A program made the translations under genes and the position numbers. Below are positions 20,691-29,984 of a DNA stretch of 64,000 bases, in pieces. Positions within the stretch are counted from its first letter, which is position 1. Every line of letters begins with the position of its first letter. The notes beneath the pieces were generated by a model. That model worked only from the letters and a program-made list of their open reading frames with translations, made no database searches and was not told the DNA's origin. The DNA comes from Hanleya hanleyi (Eukaryota; Mollusca; Polyplacophora; Lepidopleurida; Hanleyidae), in contig JAVTVY010019520.1 in NCBI GenBank assembly GCA_036873755.1, positions 1 to 64,000 on the forward strand, written 5' to 3'.

Positions 20691-21546
20691 TTAATAGGTG
20701 TTCCAGACCTTGGGTGGTTGTGTCCGGCGTCGTGTTCGTCGCGTTGTCTTGCTACGTGTCACGGCTCTGGAGATGTGGGGTGTCCTCATCAAGGGTGGTT
20801 TTTTAAAGGTTTGAAAAGAAGGTGCTCGTTGTGGTAGTGGAGTTTTAGGGGGTGACTGCGGTTCCCAGTCGGATTCCCAAGGTTGTGGAATCTGTCGTGG
20901 TGCACGACTCGGCGATTGCTCGGGTCGCTGCATAAAGGCCCAGCGGTGGGGGTTCCCCACCAATTCCTGTGGTACATGCATGTCTTTCAAGCCTTGAGCA
21001 AAGACCTCCCATCCTCGAGGATCCGTGTGCGATCTGCGTTTACGCATCAGGTCATTTACTAAATCCGTCATGTGGGTGCCGGGGACCACCTGATTCTGTA
21101 CCAGGAGTTCGCCTTTATCATTCCAAGTCATGTTAGGATTCTGTTTCATCCGTTGTAATACCAGGCCAGCTTGTTTCTTGAACGAGGCAGGTACACTCTT
21201 CAGCACTTCGTCTTCCACTGTGGGGCTGTGGGTGCTACCCCTGGTAATGGCGGCTGTTGGAGGGGTGCTGAGGTCGGCGGTGTGTCACGTGGTGGTGGTG
21301 GTGGTGGTCGTGGTGGTGGTGGTGGTGGTGGGGTAGAGAGGGTTTTGTATTGGTCATGTACCGTTGAAGCGTCTCATTGTACCGTTGTACTTTCTCACTG
21401 TCGCTTAACCCCGGTCTCTGTAAGATGTGTTGCATCTCTCCATCGAGGGTGTTTATGGTCTTCACCGTAGGCGGCACAGGGTAGGGCGGTTGGAGGTTTT
21501 GAAGGAACCGTGGTTCGACGAGGACCATTTTTTTCGTGTGGTTCAT
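20691..21546 (-). pseudogene. Polinton conserved protein K, frameshifted
   Basis: N-terminal part 21546 to about 21350 (KMVLVEPRFLQNLQPPYP, PGLSDSEKVQRYNETLQRY). Then a frameshift converts the Pro-rich run into His-rich nonsense. The correct frame resumes at 21218 (SVPASFKKQAG, GTHMTDLVNDLMR, HVPQELVGN) and ends in a basic tail (TTRRTRRRTQPP). The CCACCA microsatellite at 21275-21330 is the likely cause of the frame change. Complete form: see 54257-55120. Confidence 0.75.
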
Positions 21547-21893
21547 TGTCGGCCAAAGAGTCCACCCAATACTGGACCCAACACGGAAGCGGCCAACGGT
21601 GCTAAGATGGCCCCGAGAAAGCCGCCTTTCTGTAACACCTTTTTCTTTTGTGTTTGTGGGACCCGCTTATGGACTAGGGTTCGGAGACCTGTCTTATGCT
21701 TGGCCAACTTGGTCTTCTGAGCCGGAGTCAGTGGTACGTTGCCTTTTAACAGATTGTACCCGATCTCGCACAAACAGCGTACAAGGTCAGGGTCCGCACC
21801 GCGTACAATGGTTCGGACTAACTCGGGTGGGGCCGTCTTCAATACACGGAGCGTGGGAGCGTGATTCCGTACTCGCGCAGACATCCTGTACAA
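21543..21893 (-). CDS. pX-like small virion protein
   Basis: 116 aa, intact. Basic N-terminal half (MSARVRNHAPTLRVLK), GYNLLKGNVPLTPAQ in the middle, and KGGFLGAILAPLAASVLGP near the C-terminus. The GG before a hydrophobic tail resembles pX/mu precursors. The stop overlaps the first codons of gene K. GATAAAAAG lies ~30 bp upstream as a TATA-like box. Confidence 0.68.
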   Translation of the reverse strand: MYRMSARVRNHAPTLRVLKTAPPELVRTIVRGADPDLVRCLCEIGYNLLKGNVPLTPAQKTKLAKHKTGLRTLVHKRVPQTQKKKVLQKGGFLGAILAPLAASVLGPVLGGLFGRQ

Positions 21894-22034
21894 CTAATGC
21901 TAGAACCCACAACTCTGCTCTTTTTATCTACCTCAGAGACAAAGTCAACCCTGCTGTGGTATTCATTCTTTTCATTGTCCCCATCATCAAACACGCAGAC
22001 CCCAGCTGGGGGCGCCACTGTGGGTGTGTTTACA

Positions 22035-22643
22035 TTATTTTTGCATGTACACGTGGTGGGCCTCTACAGGAAAGATGCCGGTCCGTAGTCGAAGATGTTC
22101 GGGAGTGGCTTGCTTGAGGTCGAAGAGCATATACCCGTGCTGAGGGGTTGTGGCATCTTTAAAGGCTTCCAACGCAAACGGTGTGCGGCCGGGATACATC
22201 TGTCTCGCCAGGTGCAGCAGTTGAGTGGTATCTCTCGGGTTTTTGAAGACCACCATGTAGTGGGCATTTAAGCTGATGTTCCGATGTTCTTTGTTTTTTA
22301 CTGAACAGATTCTGCACAATGTAGATGATGCTGAGCCGTCGATGATGGCTGCCTTTGGTAAAGAGTTGGGTGACCCGACTGTCCGTCTCCGCCATGAGAT
22401 CATCCAGAACCACCAAGGTGTCGGGTTCCAAATCGGCCAGATTGGGTAGGCCTTCCACGAACGTGATGTGGGGCATTGCTGCATACGCTTCCTGCCATTC
22501 TCCGTACCACCACACGACTCGGGCAATAGGTGGGGTGATCATGCTGTCGGCGTGTTGAAGGAGCTTCCGGACGAAGTGCGTTTTGCCGGAGCCCGTCGGT
22601 CCTGCGATGAGCACGTGAAGGGATGCTGCCACCGAGGGTCCAT
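22035..22643 (-). pseudogene. Packaging ATPase (A32 / FtsK-HerA type), copy 2
   Basis: Start codon at 22643 followed by PRWQHPF. One base is lost near 22615, so the Walker A loop AGPTGSGKTHF is in another frame, and a second shift near 22300 follows NLFSK. Walker B is TLVVLDDLMAETDSRV. Length (~203 codons) and motif order equal copy 3. It overlaps the membrane-protein gene at its 5-prime end. Confidence 0.83.
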
Positions 22644-23131
22644 GGTTCGAGGTGTATCCGTTGTCGTGGTAACCCGCTCTTGTAAATTTCGTACGAGTGA
22701 ACTGGAGTGGTGGTGGGTACAACGTCGGTCGTCGTTGTCTGTTCACTGCGAGAGATGATGTTGATGGGGGTGGGTACAACGTGGGTCGTCGTTGTCGGTT
22801 CACTGTGAGGGATGAAATCCGGTGGGTCTTCAGACGTACTGGGTGTACTTGGTGTAGATGTTGAGGTTGGTGTGGAGCTCGACGTGGCTTGTACACGGGG
22901 TGTGGTGGTGGTGACTGGGCTCGATACGGGGTTGACTGGTGCTCTCTGTAGACCGGTTTCACTGGAAGCTGGTGTTCTCAATTGGTTAAGTAACGTGCCG
23001 ACATAGGCTACGTCGTAAAACACACCTCCGTACAGCACACTCAGCAGGGTTAGCACTATCACCACAAAGCCCACTTGTGCTTTGCGCGTTTTGGGAGACG
23101 CTGTGTTCAGAGGCAGCTGCTGTTGGTCCAT
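22539..23131 (-). pseudogene. Thr/Pro-rich single-pass membrane protein
   Basis: Start MDQQQLPLNTASPKTRKAQ at 23131. A strong hydrophobic segment (VGFVVIVLTLLSVLYGGVFY) follows at residues ~18-38, then a long Thr/Ser/Pro region (TTTTPRVQATSSSTPTSTS). The frame is broken only in the last part, where the gene overlaps the ATPase, by the same one-base loss. Type II orientation is likely because basic residues precede the membrane segment. Confidence 0.65.
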
Positions 23132-23179
23132 AGCACTGTGGTCGGACGTGGAATGAAGGAGGACGGCAGTCGTGTCTGG

Positions 23180-23186
23180 CTTTATA
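23180..23186 (-). promoter_or_regulatory. TATA box of membrane-protein gene (copy 2)
   Basis: GACTATAAAGCCAGAC on the minus strand, 49 bp before the start; it overlaps the integrase stop codon. Conserved in copies 1 and 3. Confidence 0.6.
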
Positions 23187-24255
23187 GTCGTTTCACCTGG
23201 TTGGCCGCGACCCAGGAATTGAAGGAACTGGGCCAGCCTTGCCATTTGACGAAATGAAACAGTTTGCCACGTCGACGTTCCGTTTTCAAAATCTGTTCCA
23301 CCGTGTAGTAGTCTTGCTGTGTTTTGACGACAGGCTGTAATTCCGTCTCGTAAAACGTCCCTAGCAACGGTTCCTCTTGAAGATCTTCCAGTTCATAGAC
23401 TCGCTGCTGTCGGGGTAGGCGCCGTTTAATCAGGAAGTGCTCATCGCTCCAGTTGTGCAAGTAACTTTTCTCGAACTTGCCCTTGACTTTACTGATCCGT
23501 ACAGGGTCCCCGACCTTGTACACCGCCTACGTCGTTCGCTGCGATGCCCTGGGGTACAAGACACGGCGGACTTGGGCTTCATTGCGTTGGGTCACGGTAA
23601 TGGGGGCTCTCTCTATACTCCGGTGATAGGCTCGATTGTAACCACTCACAAGTTTCGGGAGAACATCGATGTACCGCCTTGTATTCTTATAGGTGAAATA
23701 TTTATACATGCGGCCTTTGAATGTCCTGTTGAACCTTTCCACCACGGAAGCCTTGGTCTCGTTGTACGTATGGAAGAAAAACACCTTCTGGGCTTTCAGA
23801 AACTGTTGGAACGGTCTGTTGAGGAATTCCGTGCCTTCGTCGGTTTGCAAATACAAAGGTTTGCGCCCGGTCTTGAAGATGTCTTTGAACGCCGCTATGA
23901 GATTCGCCCCCGTTTTCGTCCGGATGGGTACCACCCACGCATACTTGGATAGAATATCGATGCACGTCAAGATATACCGATTCCCATCGTTGTGTTTGGC
24001 AAAGGCGCTCATATCGACCAAATCCGCTTGCCACTGGGCATCTATTCCTCCCACGATGACCCGGTTCCGTAGAAAATGGCGACCGACAGATCGATGTAAG
24101 GTATAGGTGTCTTGTTTTCTTAACCAATCTCGGACTTGGGCACGTTGTATCCCCTGGGGTTTGGCCGCTCGATAGAGAGCCGACAATGCACTATAGGCCG
24201 CCGGACTGTCGGGACTGTAGTATAAGTTATCCAACACCTTCTCCCAGCGCTTCGT
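23182..24255 (-). pseudogene. Polinton integrase with chromodomain
   Basis: Homologous over its whole length to copies 1 and 3. The start codon is ACG instead of ATG at 24255. The core is intact: WQADLVDMSAFAKHND, LQTDEGTEF and VVERFNRTFKGRM give the Asp-Asp-Glu set with 33 residues between the second Asp and Glu. A frameshift near 23525 separates the core from the C-terminal part, which ends in a chromodomain (YTVEQILKTERRRGK, then FVKWQGWPSSFNSWV). Chromodomains on integrases can steer insertion to marked chromatin. TATAAAT is 37 bp upstream. Confidence 0.88.
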
Positions 24256-24282
24256 GGTGACAAATGATGATGGACCCTGGCT

Positions 24283-24752
24283 CTATCGTTCATTTATAAC
24301 GGGTATATCTTGGGCCGGAGTTTCTTTCTGATTTTCTTCGTGGGCTTCCACAGTGTCCATGGTAAATGACCAGTCCAACTCGTCTGATGACTGCTTGATA
24401 AGCACTTGATCCACATCTACCACGGCATCTTCCAATGCAGACCATAGATCAGGGTGAAGGGTAAAATGCACTGTACCCCCATCTAGCCGAGCCAATTGAG
24501 CAAAGAAAGGGGCGCGTCGGATGTACACATCGTGACACAAGTGGATGAGGTCGCCGTCCAGTTCACCAGACAACACCCGTTTGAATTTGGTCCAACCCTC
24601 CCGGGACAGACGAATGTGAGCCGGGCACGGTTGTGTAGGGTCCGCATCGCAGATGTCTCCCACCTCCTCCATGATATCGACCTATCCGCATACACGTGCA
24701 GGAAAACCTCGGGGGTCAAGCTGAGATACGCCAGTATTATATGCTCCGCCAT
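24283..24752 (-). pseudogene. Gene B: putative tandem PC4-like protein
   Basis: Starts MAEHIILAYLSLTPEVFLHVYA at 24752. A one-base shift near 24685 moves the rest to another frame (MEEVGDICDAD, IRLSREGWTKFKRVLSGEL, DVYIRRAPFF, TVHFTLHPDLWSALEDAVVD). Two module copies, as in gene A. TATAAATACGAG 40 bp upstream. Confidence 0.6.
24292..24298 (-). promoter_or_regulatory. TATA box of integrase (copy 2)
   Basis: GTTATAAATGAACG on the minus strand, 37 bp before the integrase start position. It lies at the 3-prime end of gene B. Confidence 0.55.
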
Positions 24753-24791
24753 GGTCAGTACGTGAATGGTACCAGAGTTGACTGTCTCTCG

Positions 24792-24799
24792 TATTTATA
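24792..24799 (-). promoter_or_regulatory. TATA box of gene B (copy 2)
   Basis: CCCTATAAATACGAGAGACAG on the minus strand, 40 bp before the gene B start. The TATAAATACGAG core also precedes gene A. Confidence 0.65.
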
Positions 24800-24824
24800 G
24801 GGAGAACCCCGTGAGATCAAAGGA

Positions 24825-25328
24825 TCAGGTGGTCATATCACTGGGCTGACTGATTCTAACCGGGTAATCAATGGCATCGTCGTCGGGTTCATGGCTAGAC
24901 AGTTGTTCATTGGGTTCTGCCGCCGATTCTCTCAGGGCACGAGCCCACTCCAACTCGTCTGATGACCGCTCGTCCGGTGTAAACAGCTGGTCCACGATAG
25001 GCACCACTTTCTCGAAGGCTATCCACAGATCGGGGTCTAGGGTGAAGCTTCGCGTAGGGTCTTGGTAGCGGCTCAGGCGTGGGAAGAAGGGTCCACGGTA
25101 TACGTAGATGGCATTGTCTATGTGGATGAGGTGTCCATCGAGCTCGCCGCTCAACACCCGTTTAAATTTGGTCCAGCCGTCACGGTGTAGGGTAACCGTA
25201 TTCGATACGGTCTCAGCGGGCGACCAGCAAACATCTCCACGATCTTCCACGAGGGTGACTTTATCTTCATAGACGTGTAACCCCACCTGGGGTGTAAGGG
25301 GAAGGATGACTCGTAGGACGGGTGACAT
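24825..25328 (-). CDS. Gene A: putative tandem PC4-like protein, intact
   Basis: 167 aa from MSPVLRVILPLTPQVGLHV. Module 1: DKVTLVEDRGDVCW, then VTLHRDGWTKFKRVLSGEL. Module 2: NAIYVYRGPFFPRLS, then SFTLDPDLWIAFEKVVPIVD. An acidic C-terminus follows (EPDDDAID). Each module has a basic or aromatic strand, a turn and a strand followed by a helix with a conserved Trp, which fits the PC4/Sub1 single-strand DNA-binding fold; no search was run. It shares the strongly conserved WTKFKRVLSGELDG block with gene B, so the two arose by tandem duplication. Best preserved member of the pair. Confidence 0.62.
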   Translation of the reverse strand: MSPVLRVILPLTPQVGLHVYEDKVTLVEDRGDVCWSPAETVSNTVTLHRDGWTKFKRVLSGELDGHLIHIDNAIYVYRGPFFPRLSRYQDPTRSFTLDPDLWIAFEKVVPIVDQLFTPDERSSDELEWARALRESAAEPNEQLSSHEPDDDAIDYPVRISQPSDMTT

Positions 25329-25378
25329 GCTTGATCCAATGACGATCGTTGAATGACACACACTCTGTCTGACCCTCG

Positions 25379-25386
25379 TATTTATA
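25379..25386 (-). promoter_or_regulatory. TATA box of gene A (copy 2)
   Basis: ACTATAAATACGAGGGTCAG on the minus strand, 51 bp before the gene A start, nearly identical to the gene B box. Confidence 0.65.
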
Positions 25387-25395
25387 GTTCGACTG

Positions 25396-25722
25396 TCAAG
25401 GCCACAGCGCCAGGGTCAATAGGGCACAGACTATTGTGAGGCCAACCAGCCGTTGCTGGTTCCGGCGTGAGCGCTCGTGGTCCATAGCCCGAGCATCAAG
25501 GATGGCGGTCATAGTCCAGTAGTGGTGAGTGATGGCACACCTCTCCATCGAGTGCACTCTGTCGAGGACCGCTTCTGTGAACTCGTTCAGGATCTGGCGT
25601 CGCCCCTCGTTGTCGTCGCCATCTGCAAACATGGACCGGACCACTGCTCGGTAACCCGTGAGTGAATTAACCACGGTGGCATGCTGTAAAATGCGAGTGG
25701 CATAGGGCTGGATCTCCGTCAT
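25396..25722 (-). CDS. Small tail-anchored protein
   Basis: 108 aa, intact. MTEIQPYATRILQHA at the start, FADGDDNEGRRQIL in the middle, RSRRNQQR then VGLTIVCALLTLALW at the C-terminus. One hydrophobic segment at the very end, so probably tail-anchored. First gene of the element and close to the terminal repeat. Confidence 0.68.
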   Translation of the reverse strand: MTEIQPYATRILQHATVVNSLTGYRAVVRSMFADGDDNEGRRQILNEFTEAVLDRVHSMERCAITHHYWTMTAILDARAMDHERSRRNQQRLVGLTIVCALLTLALWP

Positions 25723-25768
25723 GGCTCTGCAACCGTAGAAATGAAGGTCTAGGATCCAGAGAGACGTG

Positions 25769-25775
25769 TTTTATA
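25769..25775 (-). promoter_or_regulatory. TATA box of the first gene (copy 2)
   Basis: GGTCTATAAAACACG on the minus strand, about 50 bp before the start codon. The same box is present in copy 1 (about 9646); copy 3 has CTGTAAAACACG. Confidence 0.65.
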
Positions 25776-25959
25776 GACCGGGTCACACATGCGTGCCTAG
25801 AAGTCGGGTGTAGTCCGTGATACGTACTATTCTGATGGGTTAGTCCAAAATAGAGAGCAACAACAACAACACAGATTACAGATCACTCCTTTTATTATGC
25901 GTGAACATCATAGGAATGCATGTACTGGCCTGTCTGTGGGGGTTTTCCACAACGGCATA

Positions 25960-27733
25960 TGCATCCTCGCGCTGCCGGTGATGCCGCGCACTGCCGGAGA
26001 ACCCGCGCGCGCGCTGCGGTGGGGGGCCGGGGCCCGCCGGGGGCGGCAAAGTTGGAGGTAGTGTTTGAGCATTCTGAAAACCCCCGGAAGTGACGTCAAA
26101 CACTTGCGCAGACCCACCAAACCACGTGAATGTTAGTCCAGGTGGATGCTCCCCCACATAGGCTTCACATGGATACCTCATACGACTCCATCGGCCCATT
26201 AGGGGCTCGCCTAGACCACAAAAACGTCTATTTCCATACCCTTGGGCTACCGCGCATGCGCAGAATGGTGACAACGCCCAAGCCGCTAGTCCAGTCAGAT
26301 GCCCCTTGACGAATGCTTCACTTTGATACCTCACTCGACCCCACTGGACCATTAGTGGCTCCCCTAGATCCCAAAACGTCTATTTCCATACCCTTGGTCC
26401 ACCGCGCATGCGCAGAATGGTAACAACGCACGAGCCCCTAGTCCAGTCAGATGCCCCTCCACGAATGCTTCACATTGATACCTCACTCGACCCAATCGGA
26501 CCATTAGGGGCTCCCCTGGACCCCGAAACGTCTATTTCCATACCCTTTGTCCACCGCGCATGCGCAGAATGACGCTATTTCAACCCACTAATCCAGTGAG
26601 ATGCCCCTTCACGAATGCTTCACTTTGATACCTCACTCGACCCAATCGGACCATTATTGGCTTCCCTAGCTCCAAAACGTCTATTTTCATACCCTTTGGC
26701 CACCGCGCATGCGCAGAATGGTGACAACGCACGAGCCCCTAGTCCAGTCAGGTGCCCCTTCACGAATGCTTCACTTTGATACCTCACTCGACCCCATCGG
26801 ACCATTAGGGGCTCCCCTAGACCCCGAAACGTCTATTTCCATACCCTTTGTCCACCGCGCATGCGCAGAATGACGCTATTTCAACCCACTAGTCCAGTGA
26901 GATGACCCTTCACGAATGCTTCACTTTGATACGTCACTCGACCCAATCGGACCATTGTTGGCTTCCCTAGCTCCAAAACGTCTATTTTCATACCCTCTGG
27001 CCACCGCGCATGCGCAGAATGCCGATATTTCAACCCCACACCCAGCCCATCAGATGCCCCTTCACGAATGCTTCACATTGATACCTCATATGACCCCACT
27101 GGACCAATAGTGGCTCCCCTAGATGCCAAAACGTCTATTTCCATACCCTTGGTCCACACGAGTTGTCTCCCTTGCGTCAGTGTGTGCAGATGGCGCTATG
27201 GTTAGGATCGACGCCGTGATGTGGAAAGGGCGTCCCCACACCATCCTGGAGCCGCCATTTTGTTTGTTGATTTTTTGCGGAGATACACGGGACAATAAAC
27301 GCTCAACCCTAGGGTAGTACAGATGCTAGACTGATCCTATTAACATGGTACAACACCTATAGATTATGTTTATTACTAGGACGTCAGCGAAATAAATTTT
27401 CCAACATGGCCGTCTAAAAACACAGCCATTTTAAAACATGGCCGTCTAAAAACACAGCCATTTTACAACATGGCCGTCTAAAAACACAGCCATTTTCCAA
27501 CATAGCCGTCTAAAAACCCGCCCCCTTTTCCAACATGGCCGCCTAGGAAAAAACCCCAGTACATCAACACACACCAACAAGTCTAGACATGTACCAAAGG
27601 ACACGCCTCTACTCTGGCAGATCGAGTTGTCTCCCTTGCGTACAAAGTGTACAGATGGCGCCACCATCGGAAGTTGTGACGTCACAGTTACATCCGGGTG
27701 AAAAGTTTGCCAATTTACGCGCTGTATACTACT
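25960..27733 (-). repeat. Right inverted terminal repeat (copy 2)
   Basis: Inverted match to 14250-17130, with about six of the ~150 bp units (NRF1-like cores near 26250, 26402, 26555, 26705, 26856, 27006). The GC-rich inner end contains GCGCGCGCGC. The outer end is ...GCGCTGTATACTACT. Confidence 0.88.
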
Positions 27734-27739
27734 CTGGTA
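27734..27739. repeat. Target-site duplication, right (CTGGTA)
   Basis: Perfect partner of 14244-14249. Confidence 0.92.
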
Positions 27740-28451
27740 GTCTGGGATGTTAGGGCATAAAAAGGGCGGTTTGGTTCACATTCTTTGAAAAGCATCAAAT
27801 TTGGCCCATATGTCGACCATACCATGCTTTTTCGATTTTTGATGGGCGCCAAGGCGGGCGCCTCCTGGGACAGCCATATTGGCGGAATCCAATATTGCCG
27901 CCAACCGAGTTAGAGGTCAATCGTATTTAAAAAAAAAACAAAAGGCATAGAATCATGAATAATACAACTGTTAAGTGGTTCCGGGGTCAGTAATCTGATT
28001 CTGATCTTATTTCAACGGTTAAGGTCAAGGTCACCCTAAAGGTCATATTGGGGTCAAAGTCGTCATTTTAGTAGTATTTGGTCAAGATATACAAATTACC
28101 TCATTTTATCGGTTTCCGGGGTTGAGTAACCCGAATCTGGCCTTATTTTGACGAATCGAGGCAATATTGCATGTGAGGGTCACCCGAGCCAGAGGTCAAT
28201 TATAGGTAAAACACCAAAAGGGCTAGATTCACAAATAGTACACAGGGGTTTGTGGCATCGTATTTTGACGATTTGAGGTCATTTGGGGGTCAAAGGTCAA
28301 AGATCAACAGTTACTACTAAAAACAATAGAAACAAGATTATTCAGGAATATATTTTATTAAAATACTTCGGAGATGACATCTGCCGACAAAATGCTATAG
28401 CTATGCCGCTACGCCGCTATGTATATTTAAATGTTCAAAATACAGTACAAA
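27740..28451 (+). repeat. Repeat family T, right part
   Basis: Continues repeat T after the copy 2 insertion. Its inverted match is 33300-34015, so T may be the terminal repeat of a larger transposon that holds 28452-33300. Confidence 0.65.
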
Positions 28452-29238
28452 TTACAACACATATAAGGGAAGTGGGAAGAGGTGCCGACATACTGACAGA
28501 GCCACATGACTTCACAGTACAGTCTTCCGGTTAACCTGTTCTAATGCACATACCAAGAATCTAACGATTCGTGATATGTGTTGTATCTCAGGTACGCTTT
28601 TATTGTACCTATTCATGTGGCAACTTGGATGATATGACTACACGGCCCCTTGCACCGGAATAAGCGGTATTAGAAACAAATCTAGAGAGCCACGATGGAA
28701 ATGCTCTGACAACTCGTATATTGGTAATTGGTGAGCTGTTTCGCTGTGACAACTCGTACACTGGTGATTGGTGAGCTGTATCGTCGTCAGATGAAAATGA
28801 CGGCATTTAACACAAAAGATTAGTCTGTAAGGCCCGATGTCGACCCAGCATCAACTTCCCACAAATGCCAACATATATTAAAGACCAAAAGGTCGTCTGT
28901 ACAGGGGGCGGGCCTCGGGGACGAAACTTCCACCAGCAAAATCTCGCCATATACAGGTAAAAATTACAACACATATAAGGGAAGTGGGAAGAGGTGCCGA
29001 CATACTGACAGAGCCACATGACTTCACAGTACCGTCTTTCGGTTAACCTATTCTAATGCACATACCAAGAATCTAACGATTCCTGATATGTGTTGTATCT
29101 CAGGTACGCTTTTATTGTACCTGTTCATGTGGCAACTTGGATGATATGACCACACGGCTCCTAGCACAGGTATAAGCGGTATTAGATACAAATCTAGAGA
29201 GCCACGATGGAAATGCTCTGACAACTCGTATATTGCCC
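28452..29238 (-). mobile_element. B-type retroposon dimer, second copy
   Basis: Reverse complement of 486-1202 with the same two units and the same linker (CGCCATATACAGG). Starts AATTACAACACATATAAGG, the 3-prime end in reverse. Confidence 0.75.
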
Positions 29239-29265
29239 GATTTAGCAGCACTGTACCAAGGATTA

Positions 29266-29948
29266 CTAATGGTTACTATTAGTATGCCTTCTCACTATGC
29301 CTTGATGCCAGCAATAAGTACTAATGATCATCACGGCCCTCGCTATTAACGCACACGCCTGAAGCGTCGCTGAGAGTAGTCCATAGTGATTGTCATGTAC
29401 TGTGCCATCTTTGTGCCAGCCCCACTCACTGAAGTTTGGGATTTCCTGCTGAATCGAGGTGATTTGACTCCAGTAGAAACTCGCGTGCAGTAGCGTTCGC
29501 TTCACATGCTGTAACAGCGCGGCTTGGGTAGGTGTAATGTTTTCCAGCGATCTGCTTCCAGTGGCGAACAGGCGATGCCTGGCCTCATTGACATCGGCTG
29601 CAGCACACCCCTTGCTGTACATGAGTACGATGAAGCGTTCTATAAGGTACATATGCACGGACTTGAGAGTGAAGAGGTCCGGATCTTGCGTGAGGGCCAC
29701 TAGTGTATCGGTGAGGTCCGGTATGCTTGTCCAGGCTGCTCAGGCGGTCTTCTTGCCATATCCAAGAAACTGTGAGGTCGTGTCGCAGCCGTTAGGATGT
29801 GGAAGAGGGGTAGTGCCAAGGGCTTTGACGGGCCGAGATCAGAACAGATGGTATGGACTGGAATGTCACGATACTTTTTGCCGGTAGCGAAGCCCACCCA
29901 GAGTTCCGATAAACCGAGTGTCACGAAAGAGCGGACTGCCAAAATCAA
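29266..29948 (-). pseudogene. Multi-copy transposon-type gene, C-terminal fragment
   Basis: Two frames: 29948-29700 (ELWVGFATGKKYRDIPVH, ALPLFHILTA) and 29700-29266 (TLKSVHMYLIERFIVLMYS, TPTQAALLQHVKRT, EWGWHKDG). I recognise the motif order from a large family of repeat-borne proteins in invertebrate genomes, possibly with a nuclease-like domain. I cannot name its biochemical role. It forms an inverted pair with the plus-strand copy at 29985-31381. Confidence 0.5.
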
Positions 29949-29984
29949 GATATCGCTTGTAGCACTTCATACACAGAATGTCAG

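Larger units (their letters stand above)
14250..27733 (-). mobile_element. Polinton copy 2, complete 13.5 kb element
   Basis: Begins AGTAGTATACAGCGCG and ends in its reverse complement, flanked by CTGGTA on both sides. Long inverted terminal repeats (about 14250-17130 and 25960-27733) enclose twelve minus-strand genes from 25722 down to 17681. The coding zone is packed: gaps are tens of bases and some genes overlap. It has integrase, ATPase, protease, major capsid and penton genes but no DNA polymerase B. Frameshifts in gene B, integrase, ATPase, K, penton and capsid genes mean this copy is dead. Confidence 0.93.

Noticed and set aside
21235..21360. His-rich frame (runs of HHHHHHH)
   Set aside because: It is the Pro-rich CCA microsatellite of gene K read out of frame after a frameshift; the homologous proteins have proline there.
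25876..26352. 158 aa minus-strand frame in the right terminal repeat of copy 2
   Set aside because: It crosses the repeat array and GC-rich border, and is not conserved in copy 3.
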